From positions 1-58,169 of the forward strand of contig CALMPK010000206.1 of NCBI GenBank assembly GCA_937873575.1: a stretch of 58,169 nucleotides of DNA, written 5' to 3'. This document shows positions 26,946 to 34,556 of the stretch, piece by piece (position 1 is the stretch's first letter; every line of letters starts with the position of its first letter). The notes below the pieces were generated by a model. That model did not search any database and was not told where the DNA came from. It saw nothing but the letters and a program-made list of their open reading frames with translations. The DNA comes from an uncultured Hyphomicrobiaceae bacterium (lineage in GTDB: Bacteria; Pseudomonadota; Alphaproteobacteria; Rhizobiales; Hyphomicrobiaceae). The translations under genes were made by a program, and so were the position numbers.

Positions 26946-28001
26946 ATGTCTACCTTCGAACGCTACCTGACCCTCTGGGTCGCCCTGTGCATTGTCGTCG
27001 GTATCGCACTTGGCCATTTTCTGCCGGGCGCATTTCATGCCATCGGCGCGATGGAAATTGCTAAGGTCAACCTGCCGGTTGCCGTGCTGATCTGGCTGAT
27101 GGTCATCCCCATGCTGCTCAAGATCGACTTCGCCGCATTGGGCGAGGTCAGCCGGCACTGGCGCGGCATCGGCGTGACGCTGTTCATCAACTGGGCGGTG
27201 AAGCCGTTCTCGATGGCGCTGCTGGGCTGGCTGTTCATCGGCTGGCTATTCCGGCCATACCTGCCTGCGGACCAGATCGACAGCTATATTGCCGGCCTCA
27301 TCATCCTTGCCGCCGCGCCATGCACGGCCATGGTGTTCGTCTGGTCGAACCTCACAAAGGGTGAGCCCCATTTCACGTTGAGCCAGGTCGCGCTCAACGA
27401 CGCCATCATGGTCGTCGCCTTCGCGCCCATCGTCGGCCTGCTGCTTGGCCTGTCGGCCATCACCGTGCCATGGGGCACGCTGGTGCTTTCGGTCGTGCTC
27501 TACATCGTCATTCCCGTCATCATCGCACAGATCATTCGTCGCCGGCTTCTGGCGAGCGGCGGGCAGACCGCGCTTGACAGGCTTCTTGCAAAGCTCGGTC
27601 CGGCGTCTCTCGTTGCGCTGCTGGCGACACTCGTTCTCCTGTTCGGGTTTCAGGGCGAGCAGATCATCGCGCAGCCGGCAATCATCGGTCTGCTGGCCGT
27701 GCCGATCCTGATTCAGGTCTATTTCAACGCCGGCCTTGCCTATCTGCTCAACCGGCTTGCCGGCGAACAGCATTGCGTTGCCGGTCCCTCGGCGCTGATC
27801 GGCGCATCGAACTTCTTCGAACTGGCGGTCGCCGCCGCCATCAGCCTGTTCGGCTTTCATTCGGGTGCGGCGCTCGCCACGGTTGTCGGCGTGCTGATCG
27901 AGGTGCCGGTGATGCTCTCGGTCGTCTGGATCGTGAACCGCTCCAAAGGCTGGTATGAACGCGGCGGCAAAGTCTCCAGACTGGCGGAGGCGCATCGCTG
28001 A
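26946..28001 (+). CDS. arsB: ACR3-family arsenite efflux permease
   Basis: 351 aa with ten hydrophobic segments. Family signatures are [20 protein letters not shown], the essential cysteine in [20 protein letters not shown] (about residues 118-137), and [18 protein letters not shown]. It exports arsenite, and possibly antimonite, across the inner membrane using the proton-motive force. It begins 9 nt after arsC and overlaps the arsH start by one base. Often annotated acr3 or arsB. Confidence 0.92.
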   Translation: MSTFERYLTLWVALCIVVGIALGHFLPGAFHAIGAMEIAKVNLPVAVLIWLMVIPMLLKIDFAALGEVSRHWRGIGVTLFINWAVKPFSMALLGWLFIGWLFRPYLPADQIDSYIAGLIILAAAPCTAMVFVWSNLTKGEPHFTLSQVALNDAIMVVAFAPIVGLLLGLSAITVPWGTLVLSVVLYIVIPVIIAQIIRRRLLASGGQTALDRLLAKLGPASLVALLATLVLLFGFQGEQIIAQPAIIGLLAVPILIQVYFNAGLAYLLNRLAGEQHCVAGPSALIGASNFFELAVAAAISLFGFHSGAALATVVGVLIEVPVMLSVVWIVNRSKGWYERGGKVSRLAEAHR

Positions 28002-28717
28002 TGCCGGACGAGCTTCCCAATCTTGATGCCGGTTGCGCTGATATTCCCGGCATTGACCGGCTGCGCGCAGCAACGCCCTCGACCCATCCACCGCGTATCC
28101 TGCTGCTTTACGGCTCGCTCCGGGAGCGATCTTACAGTCGCTTCCTGACATTCGAAGCCGAGCGTCTGCTCAAGCATTTCGGGGCCGAAACACGTATCTT
28201 CGATCCGTCCGGCCTGCCGCTGCCGGATGGGGCTGAGGTCAACCATCCCAAGGTGCAGGAACTGCGCGAGCTCTCGCTCTGGTCAGAAGGTCACGTCTGG
28301 ACCAGCCCGGAGCGTCACGGTGCGATGAGCGCGGTGATGAAGGCGCAGATCGACTGGATTCCCCTTTCGGTCGGCGCGGTAAGGCCGACGCAGGGCCGGA
28401 CACTCGCCGTCATGCAGGTCTCCGGCGGCTCGCAGAGCTTCAACGCCGTTAACCAGATGCGCGTGCTCGGCCGTTGGATGAGGATGGTCACGATCCCTAA
28501 CCAGTCCTCCGTCGCCAAAGCCTTTCAGGAGTTCGACGAGGCGGGCCGGATGAAACCGTCCTCCTATTATGATCGAGTGGTCGACGTGATGGAGGAACTG
28601 ATGAAGTTTACGCTTCTGACGCGCGACGTCTCACCCTACCTGACTGACCGCTATTCCGAGCGAAGGGAGAGCGGCGAGGCCCTGATGCGGCGAGTCAATC
28701 TGACGGCCGCAACCTGA
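28001..28717 (+). CDS. arsH: ArsH, NADPH-dependent FMN reductase / organoarsenical oxidase
   Basis: 238 aa flavodoxin-like protein: [19 protein letters not shown] (FMN phosphate loop), [23 protein letters not shown] and [18 protein letters not shown] are ArsH hallmarks. ArsH oxidises trivalent organoarsenicals and reduces quinones or azo dyes. It is last in the arsRCCB-H cluster, with a one-base overlap (TGATG). Confidence 0.92.
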   Translation: MPDELPNLDAGCADIPGIDRLRAATPSTHPPRILLLYGSLRERSYSRFLTFEAERLLKHFGAETRIFDPSGLPLPDGAEVNHPKVQELRELSLWSEGHVWTSPERHGAMSAVMKAQIDWIPLSVGAVRPTQGRTLAVMQVSGGSQSFNAVNQMRVLGRWMRMVTIPNQSSVAKAFQEFDEAGRMKPSSYYDRVVDVMEELMKFTLLTRDVSPYLTDRYSERRESGEALMRRVNLTAAT

Positions 28718-28781
28718 AATCCAAACAACGCCGTTCGTATCTTATCGTCGGCGAAAGTGATCAATCAACGAGACCGAGTGA

Positions 28782-29981
28782 ATGGATCAAAGCCACCGGC
28801 AGTCAAAGGCCAGCGTCGCCGAAGTTTTCTGCGTTTTCCTGAAGCTGGGGCTCACCTCCTTCGGCGGTCCGATCGCGCATCTGGGGTATTTCCGGGACGA
28901 ATTGGTGACGCGAAGAAAATGGCTGAACGAAAGCGCCTATGCAGACTTGGTGGCGCTATGTCAGTTCCTGCCCGGCCCGGCCTCCAGCCAGGTTGGCTTT
29001 GCGCTTGGCCTGACGCGGGCGGGATGGCTCGGCGCATGTGCGGCTTTCCTCGCCTTCACCCTACCATCGGCCCTGATCCTTCTCGCGCTCGCCATGACGG
29101 CAACGCGGCTCGAAAGCCCGCTTGCGCTTGGCGCCTTGCATGGTCTCAAGATCGTCGCGGTCGCCATCGTCGCGCAAGCCGTGTGGGGCATGGCGAAAAA
29201 TCTTTGCCCCGACAAGGAGCGCGCCACCATCGCGGTCGTGGCCGTGTTTCTGCTTGCCTGGGCGCCGGGCGCCATCGGAATGATGGTCGCCATACTTCTG
29301 GGTGCAATTGCCGGGTTGGTCCTCAGCAAGGGAAAGGTCGCGGTCGGCGACCCTCTGCCGGTCCCTGTCTCCCGCAAGGCCGGCCTGACAGCCTTTGCAC
29401 TGTTCGCCGCTTTGCTGATTGGCCTGCCGATCCTGGCCGGGCAAGCGCAAGGATGGGCGCTCGCCGACAGCTTCTACCGCGCGGGCTCGTTGGTTTTCGG
29501 CGGCGGCCATGTGGTGCTGCCGCTCTTGCAGGCCGAAACCGTTACGCCGGGATGGGTGTCCGACGACGCCTTTCTTGCGGGCTATGGCGCGGCGCAGGCC
29601 GTGCCGGGACCGCTCTTCACCTTCGCCGCCTGGCTCGGGGCGGTAATGGGACCGGCGCCGAACGGCGCGGCCGGCGCCGCAATCGCGCTTGTCGCACTCT
29701 TCCTGCCGGGCTTCCTGATCCTGATCGGCGCGCTGCCCTTCTGGGATCAGTTGCGCCGCACGATATGGGCGCAGTCGGCTATGCAAGGCGCCAACGCCTC
29801 AGTCGTCGGGATCCTGGGCGCGGCGTTGTATACGCCTGTCTTCACCAGCGCGGTCGGCGGCATGCCCGATTTCGCGTTGGCCCTGGTTTGCTTCGTGGCG
29901 CTGATGGCCTGGAAAGTCCCGCCATGGGTTGTCGTATTGCTGGCCGCCGTGGGCGGAGCTGCGCTTGGCCTGATGATGTGA
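28782..29981 (+). CDS. chrA: Chromate transporter ChrA (two-domain)
   Basis: 399 aa with two homologous halves. The first contains LGLTSFGGPIAHLGYFRDELV and CQFLPGPASSQ; the second contains SLVFGGGHVVLPLLQ and AAQAVPGPLFTFAAWLGA. It is predicted to export chromate across the inner membrane. It lies 64 bp after arsH in the same orientation and is the last gene inside the transposon. No chrB regulator is present. Confidence 0.9.
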   Translation: MDQSHRQSKASVAEVFCVFLKLGLTSFGGPIAHLGYFRDELVTRRKWLNESAYADLVALCQFLPGPASSQVGFALGLTRAGWLGACAAFLAFTLPSALILLALAMTATRLESPLALGALHGLKIVAVAIVAQAVWGMAKNLCPDKERATIAVVAVFLLAWAPGAIGMMVAILLGAIAGLVLSKGKVAVGDPLPVPVSRKAGLTAFALFAALLIGLPILAGQAQGWALADSFYRAGSLVFGGGHVVLPLLQAETVTPGWVSDDAFLAGYGAAQAVPGPLFTFAAWLGAVMGPAPNGAAGAAIALVALFLPGFLILIGALPFWDQLRRTIWAQSAMQGANASVVGILGAALYTPVFTSAVGGMPDFALALVCFVALMAWKVPPWVVVLLAAVGGAALGLMM

Positions 29982-30099
29982 GGCAGTTTTGGAAAGCTCT
30001 CGAGCGTTTAGTTTGTTGGACCGAGGACATTGACCGAACCAAAGCTGACTCGCCGGGTCGCCACTTGGGCGTAGCGTCCAAGCTCAGCGACATCAGGAT

Positions 30100-30117
30100 G
30101 AGTTTCTGCACAGCCTG
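30100..30117. repeat. Terminal inverted repeat, right
   Basis: GAGTTTCTGCACAGCCTG, exact inverse complement of 23035-23052, 118 bp past the chrA stop. Confidence 0.85.
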
Positions 30118-30221
30118 CCCCGCAACGCCCCCTGAGAGTGAGAGTGCGGACGGGTTTGCCGGTAGAGTAGGGATGAAGCGCCTTACCTCGTCACCGAGGC
30201 AGGTTTCTTCATCCCCCGCTC

Positions 30222-30257
30222 CGAACCGGACGTGCGAGTTTCCCCGCATCCGGCTCT
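30222..30257 (-). ncRNA. Group II intron domain V
   Basis: The minus strand reads a GAGCCGGATGCGGGG arm, a GAAA tetraloop, then CTCGCACGTCCGGTTC: the 34-nt hairpin with bulge that forms the intron active site. The AGC/GTT base triad region is intact. Confidence 0.85.
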
Positions 30258-30286
30258 CCATGCGTGGCATGTGCCACGGGTGGCCC

Positions 30287-31813
30287 TCATAATGTTTCGA
30301 GGGCGCGGGTTGCTTCCCAGAATTTGTCAGCTCCCTTCAGGAAGCGCTCATCCGGGTCGTCCCATCCGTTCGGTATGCGTAGGCCTCGGTCCGGGTATCG
30401 CAGGCGTTTGGTGTCGGCGAACCGGGCGAGTTTCTTCGCGCCCGATTGCCAACCGCCGTCTTTCCCGGTTCCCGGCACGGTATATATACGACGCAATGTC
30501 CTTCCAGACGCCTTGCCGTGTTTCTTGCCGAGCCAGGATTTCAGGCGCCAGTACAGCCACCAGTCGAGCTTGCCGAACTCCTTCCCTGATCGTGTAGCGT
30601 ATCGGTAGTAGTTTCGCCAGCCGACGATGACCGGGTTGAGGTTATCAACTAGTGCGGCAAGGGTGACGCCAGTTGGCGTTTCCCGCACTCGGGCCTTGAT
30701 CTTGTCGCGGAGGAACTGTGGCTTGCCCTTCGGAATGAAGAGCATGCCGACATACCGTCCTGTGGATGGCATCTTTTCCTGCGCAACCCGGTAGCCGAGA
30801 AAGTCAAAGCCTTCCCGGACATCGGTGATCTTGGTCTTCTCCATCGATAACTCCATGCGCAATTCCTCTTTCAGGAACTGCGCCAGCGCCAGACGCTCGT
30901 CTTCGGCATCCTTCTGAGTTCCCTGCACGAGGACGACAAAGTCGTCCGCGTATCGCACCACGTAGAACCCCGGACGACCACGTTGGTAGTCGGTCTGTAG
31001 GCGCTGTCGCGCCCGCACCGGTGTTTTATCCCGTGGATTGGGAATCCAGCGCCGGTATCGCTCATCGATGGCCGTCAGGTAGACATTGGCCAAGAGCGGC
31101 GAGACGATGCCCCCTTGCGGGGTTCCGGTTACCGGATGCCGACGATTGCCCTCGATCATGATGTCGGCTTTCAGGAAAGCGAGGACGAGTCGCAGGACCT
31201 TCCGGTCCCGAATGTGTCGTCGCACCCGTTCCATCAGCACATGATGATCGATGGCGTCGAAACACCCCTTGATGTCCCCTTCAATTACAAACCGGGTCCG
31301 TGAAGGACCAGCCTTTGTCGGGTCCAGTCTGTGACGCACCTTTGCGAGTGCGTCGTGGGTGCTCCGACCGGGGCGAAAGCCGTATGAGGTCGAATAGAAA
31401 TCCGCCTCGAAGATCGGCTCCAGCACCAATTTGAGCGCCATTTGGACTAGTCGGTCTTTGAGCGTGGGAATGCCTAAGGGGCGGAACTTTCCCGGTTTGC
31501 CCGGCTTCGGGATCAACCTCTGCCGGACAGGTTCAGGCCGGTAAGTTCCCTGCCGCAGGTCTTGCCGGATTTCCTCCAGAAAGCCTGCGACCCCATCGGG
31601 ACGCCCTTCGACCGCCTTACGCGTCACGCCGTCCGTGCCCGGTGTGTTGCTGCCCCTGTTACGGGCCAGCCGTTGCCAGGCATGAAGCAGCGTGCCGCGG
31701 TCGCATACGATATTGAACAGATCCGCGAACCTCCTTTCGGGGGACGCGGCACTCCACCGATACAGCTTGCGCTGCATGTCGAGAATGAACTCGGTATTCA
31801 CCGTGTCGGACAT
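30287..31813 (-). CDS. ltrA: Group II intron reverse transcriptase / maturase
   Basis: 508 aa. RT motifs include NTPGTDGVTRKAV (RT0-2), KPGKFRPLGIPTLKDRLVQ, ADFYSTSYGFRPGRSTHDAL, TGTPQGGIVSPLLANVYL and the catalytic YADDFVVL. The maturase X domain is near residues 370-470 (LVDNLNPVIVGWRNYYRY). No C-terminal HNH endonuclease domain is visible. It splices its host intron and copies it into DNA. Start chosen at MSDTVNTEFILDM (ATG 31811-31813). The open frame is intact, so mobility may be retained. Confidence 0.92.
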   Translation of the reverse strand: MSDTVNTEFILDMQRKLYRWSAASPERRFADLFNIVCDRGTLLHAWQRLARNRGSNTPGTDGVTRKAVEGRPDGVAGFLEEIRQDLRQGTYRPEPVRQRLIPKPGKPGKFRPLGIPTLKDRLVQMALKLVLEPIFEADFYSTSYGFRPGRSTHDALAKVRHRLDPTKAGPSRTRFVIEGDIKGCFDAIDHHVLMERVRRHIRDRKVLRLVLAFLKADIMIEGNRRHPVTGTPQGGIVSPLLANVYLTAIDERYRRWIPNPRDKTPVRARQRLQTDYQRGRPGFYVVRYADDFVVLVQGTQKDAEDERLALAQFLKEELRMELSMEKTKITDVREGFDFLGYRVAQEKMPSTGRYVGMLFIPKGKPQFLRDKIKARVRETPTGVTLAALVDNLNPVIVGWRNYYRYATRSGKEFGKLDWWLYWRLKSWLGKKHGKASGRTLRRIYTVPGTGKDGGWQSGAKKLARFADTKRLRYPDRGLRIPNGWDDPDERFLKGADKFWEATRALETL

Positions 31814-32451
31814 TGACGTCCATCTCCTGCTTGCAAAATGTATCCACTGCCCGCCTTCGCCATGTGGACGGCTTTCCCGCCCTCGGACTACTACGCGGGC
31901 TCCGCCCCCGCTGCGCGCGATCGCCGGTCGCTTCGGCCAGCCGTCCCGGAAGGACGGCAACGCGTGCGGGTTCCCAAGTTCCACCAACTGCCCCTTGTCC
32001 GCTGTAGGAGCCGACTCTACCCCGTGTGGAATCCGGCTTCCGGGCCTTGCAGGCTTTCCCGGAGGCTGACACCGGGTTGCTCCGATGTCCCTGACGCGCG
32101 CCCATCAATCGCGCGTCGGCGCTCCACAAGTCTTTCGACTGCCCCACCCACTTCCGAGTCGGTGCGGCGCCCTCTGACGGGGCTTCGGCCATCGGTTCGG
32201 TTTCCCTCTCCATGGCGGACTGGCTGGCCGGGCCGTTATCGGGATCGGAAGTTCCCTCACGCCCGGCGTTAGCGGGTTCTGCTGATTTATGGCCTTCCGG
32301 AAGCACCCGGACGGCCTCACCCGCTCGCTTCGCGCCCCACGCTGCACCGTGTGGCGGGAGGGTTTCTCACCCCTCGGGGTTGGTTGGTAGCTTTGCCTCT
32401 GTGTTAAAACTCCTTTCCTTTCAAAGAGTTAGAGGGCTGTGCTTGGCGCAC

Positions 32452-32505
32452 TGACGGGTTGAGGACTGGAGGAGAGGCCTCCGGCGCCCGTCGCGGAGAA
32501 CCGCG
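32452..32505 (+). promoter_or_regulatory. Structured leader, copy A (ardC), split by the intron
   Basis: TGACGGG (32452-32458) pairs with CCCGTCGCG (32487-32495). Inner hairpin GGAGG (32468-32472), loop AGAGG, CCTCC (32478-32482). GGAG follows directly as the ribosome site, and the ATG is at 32506. The first two bases of the outer stem lie left of the intron (30160-30161, CG). Same geometry as copies B and C. Confidence 0.75.
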
Positions 32506-33468
32506 ATGTCCAGACATGACCGCACCACGCGCACCGGCCAGGACCGGGCGAACCTCTATGACGAAATCACCGGCAAGATCGTCGCCGAGCTCCAGGCTGG
32601 CCGCTTCCCATGGGTCCAGCCCTGGGGCACGTCGGCCGCGAAAGCCCCGCTCGGCCTGCCGAGGAACGCCAGCAGCGGCCGCAATTACAGCGGCATCAAC
32701 ATCCTGATCCTCTGGGGCGCAATCGTTCAGCACGGCTTCCCCGGACAGGGCTGGCTCACCTATCGCCAGGCGGCGGCGCTCGGCGGCAATGTCCGCAAGG
32801 GCGAGCGCGGCACCACCGTCGTCTATGCCGACCGCTTCGTCCCCGAGGACGAGAAGCGGCGCGCCCGCGAGACCGGCGAGGACGCGCAGGCGATCCCGTT
32901 CCTCAAACGCTTCACCGTCTTCAACACGGCGCAGTGCGAGAACCTGCCCGACGACATCGCCGTCGCGGTCCCGCCGCCGCCTCCCGGCCTGATCGAGCCG
33001 AGGGTCGAGGCGCTCATCAGGGCGACCGGCATCGACTTCCGCATCGGCGGCGACCGGGCCTTCTACGTCCCGGCCGACGACTATGTGGTCGTACCTCCGC
33101 CTCAAGCCTACTTCGACCCGATCAATTGGCACCGCACGGCCCTGCATGAGATCGGGCACGCCAGCGGCCACCACAGCCGGTTGAACCGCGATTTCTCGAC
33201 CTCCTTCGGCACGAAGAAATACGCCTTCGAGGAGTTGGTCGCGGAGATGAGCGCTGCTTTCTGCTGCGCATCGCTCGGCATCGTCCCGACCGTGCGCCAC
33301 GCCGACTATATCGGTTCCTGGCTGGACGTCCTTCGCGAGGATTCCCGCGCCGTCGTCCGCGCCGCCAGCCAGGCCAGCAAGGCGGCCGACTGGATCTTGT
33401 CTTTCCTGCCGGAAGACGACGCCGGTTCGATCGCTGGCGAGCCCTCCGTCGACAGGAGGGCGGCATGA
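32506..33468 (+). CDS. ardC: ArdC-type ssDNA-binding / zincin-like metallopeptidase (DUF1738)
   Basis: 320 aa. N-terminal ssDNA-binding domain (DUF1738): RANLYDEITGKIVAELQAGRFPWVQPW, NYSGINILILW, GWLTYRQAAALGGNVRKGERG. C-terminal metallopeptidase with HEIGHASGHHSRLNR (zinc HExxH, about residues 215-229) and a downstream Glu in AFEELVAEM. ArdC proteins protect incoming plasmid DNA from restriction during conjugation. It is the first backbone gene after the cargo; its leader RNA is interrupted by an antisense group II intron, which may uncouple its expression. Confidence 0.88.
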   Translation: MSRHDRTTRTGQDRANLYDEITGKIVAELQAGRFPWVQPWGTSAAKAPLGLPRNASSGRNYSGINILILWGAIVQHGFPGQGWLTYRQAAALGGNVRKGERGTTVVYADRFVPEDEKRRARETGEDAQAIPFLKRFTVFNTAQCENLPDDIAVAVPPPPPGLIEPRVEALIRATGIDFRIGGDRAFYVPADDYVVVPPPQAYFDPINWHRTALHEIGHASGHHSRLNRDFSTSFGTKKYAFEELVAEMSAAFCCASLGIVPTVRHADYIGSWLDVLREDSRAVVRAASQASKAADWILSFLPEDDAGSIAGEPSVDRRAA

Positions 33469-33719
33469 TCCTCGCGACACGCCCGCCGCGCCGACGCCTG
33501 CTTGCCGATGGTTGCCAGGGCGATCTCGACCATGGCGCTGCCGCCGCTCACCACAACCGATACTCTTCCATCGTGCCGCCAGCCCCCGCGCAGTGCCAAC
33601 GGCGTTGCCGTTCCCTCACGGGACGCCTTTGGCCGCCCGCCTCGGTGACTCTCCGCAGATTCCTGGGGCCGCTCGGAGCCGTACCGCTCGCGGCGAGCGG
33701 AAGCAGGCAGGAGGTCTCC
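33469..33719. promoter_or_regulatory. 250-bp leader with a CGG-triloop hairpin
   Basis: No convincing gene. At 33684-33700 a perfect hairpin CCGCTCG-CGG-CGAGCGG lies 20 nt before the next ATG, followed by GAAGCAGGCAGGAGG containing the ribosome site. It belongs to the triloop family also seen at 41140, 50323 and 53517. Confidence 0.65.
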
Positions 33720-34112
33720 ATGCGTAGCTCGACGACCATCGAACCCGTCTTCGTTTTCGGCTCCAATCTCGCGGGTCGCCACGGCAAGGGCGCGGCCCTC
33801 TGGGCTCGCCGGCACCGTGGCGCGATCTACGGCCAGGGCGTCGGGCCGCAGGGACGCGCCTATGCGATCCCCACCAAGGATCGCGGGCTGCGCGTCCTGC
33901 CGCTGGCCGTGATCCGCGGCCATGTCGACGACTTCCTCGGCTACGCCCGCGGCCTCGCGAATACGCGCTTCGAGGTCACGCCCATCGGCTGCGGTCTGGC
34001 GGGCTATCGCCCGGACCAGATCGCCCCGATGTTCGCTGACGCGCCGGCGAACGTCATCCTGCCGGACGCATTCCGCGCCGTGCTGGCCGCGTCGCCACGG
34101 AGGAGGCCATGA
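33720..34112 (+). CDS. Macro-domain-like A1S_2505-type phage/ICE protein
   Basis: 130 aa. VFVFGSNLAGRHGKGAALWARR (residues about 9-30), AYAIPTKDRGLRVLPL, and FEVTPIGCGLAGYRPDQIAPMF form the pattern of macro-like nucleotide-binding proteins found in phages and ICEs. The function is unproven; ADP-ribose or a derivative is the likely ligand. Start at ATG 33720 with CAGGAGG 8 nt upstream; the frame is open further upstream without similarity. It overlaps the next gene by 4 nt. Confidence 0.7.
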   Translation: MRSSTTIEPVFVFGSNLAGRHGKGAALWARRHRGAIYGQGVGPQGRAYAIPTKDRGLRVLPLAVIRGHVDDFLGYARGLANTRFEVTPIGCGLAGYRPDQIAPMFADAPANVILPDAFRAVLAASPRRRP

Positions 34113-34450
34113 TGACGCGGGAGGCGCTGCGCGCCGCCTTGGCGCGCATGGAAGCGAGCCTCGCCGACAGCCGGCGCAATCTCGCGCTCGCCGAGAGCGC
34201 GTTGTCGCGCCGCGCCGAAACCGAGGCCATCCGTCGGCGGCCGAAGGCGCGGCATTATCACCGCCGGATGAGCCGATGGACCGGAGCCGACGAGGCCGAG
34301 TACCGCCGCATCCTCGACGGACTGCTGGCGATCGCCGGCCCCGATCTCGACCGGCTGCGGCGCAGGATCGGCCGGCAGGACGCCGCGATCGCGGCGCTGC
34401 GCCGGAAATACGGGGTGAACGAGCCGCTGCCGTCTCCGCCTGCCTGGTGA
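34109..34450 (+). CDS. Hypothetical coiled-coil protein
   Basis: 113 aa, Arg/Ala/Glu-rich, predicted coiled coil from about residue 3 to 45 (RAALARMEASLADSRRNLALAESALSRRAE) and again at 70-100. No catalytic motif is seen. The start overlaps the macro-like gene (ATGATGA), so translation is probably coupled. Function unknown. Confidence 0.6.
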   Translation: MMTREALRAALARMEASLADSRRNLALAESALSRRAETEAIRRRPKARHYHRRMSRWTGADEAEYRRILDGLLAIAGPDLDRLRRRIGRQDAAIAALRRKYGVNEPLPSPPAW

Positions 34451-34498
34451 CGCGGTGCGGGCGGCGGCGTTCGAGAGTGAGAGAGGGGATGGGGATTT

Positions 34499-34556
34499 CG
34501 TGACGGGTTGATAGCGGAGAGAGAGGCTCTCGGCGCCCGTCGCGGAGTAACCCATC
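34499..34556 (+). promoter_or_regulatory. Structured leader, copy B (parB)
   Basis: CGTGACGGG (34499-34507) pairs with CCCGTCGCG (34536-34544). Inner hairpin GAGAG (34517-34521), loop AGAGG, CTCTC (34527-34531). Ribosome site GCGGAG sits at the stem foot; the ATG is at 34557. The inner stem differs from copies A and C but still pairs. A purine-rich GAGAGTGAGAG lies just upstream, as in copy A. Confidence 0.8.

Larger units (their letters stand above)
23035..30117. mobile_element. 7.1-kb transposon-like unit: IS1182 transposase, arsenic operon, chrA
   Basis: Bounded by a perfect 18-bp inverted repeat, CAGGCTGTGCAGAAACTC at 23035-23052 and its complement at 30100-30117. The left repeat lies 52 bp past the stop of an IS1182-family transposase, where an IS end should be. 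No matching repeat exists just beyond the transposase start (24526-24730); the only partner is at 30100, past chrA. The flanks, TGCGGGG on the left and CCCCGCA on the right, form a palindrome that would be a single hairpin without the insert, consistent with IS1182 preference for palindromic targets. Movement as a unit is inference. Confidence 0.7.
30162..32451 (-). mobile_element. Group II intron, complete, inserted antisense in the ardC leader
   Basis: On the minus strand the 5' end is GTGCGCC at 32451. The maturase lies at 31813-30287. Domain V (GAGCCGGATGCGGGG... CGTCCGGTTC) is at about 30255-30222, then domain VI, and a 3' end CTAC at 30162. The boundaries were set by joining the flanks: bases 30134-30161 plus 32452 onward rebuild a leader that aligns, base for base in spacing, with that of parB (34473-34507). 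Length 2290 nt. The 5' exon ends in a stem-loop (GACGGG/CCCGTC), reminiscent of introns that insert after hairpins. Confidence 0.88.

Noticed and set aside
28757-30292. 511-codon plus-strand frame overlapping chrA
   Set aside because: Out-of-frame shadow of chrA; the ChrA frame has all family motifs.
30287-31813. Retron or diversity-generating RT
   Set aside because: Maturase domain, domain V and GTGCG/AC ends identify a group II intron; no msr/msd or template repeat.
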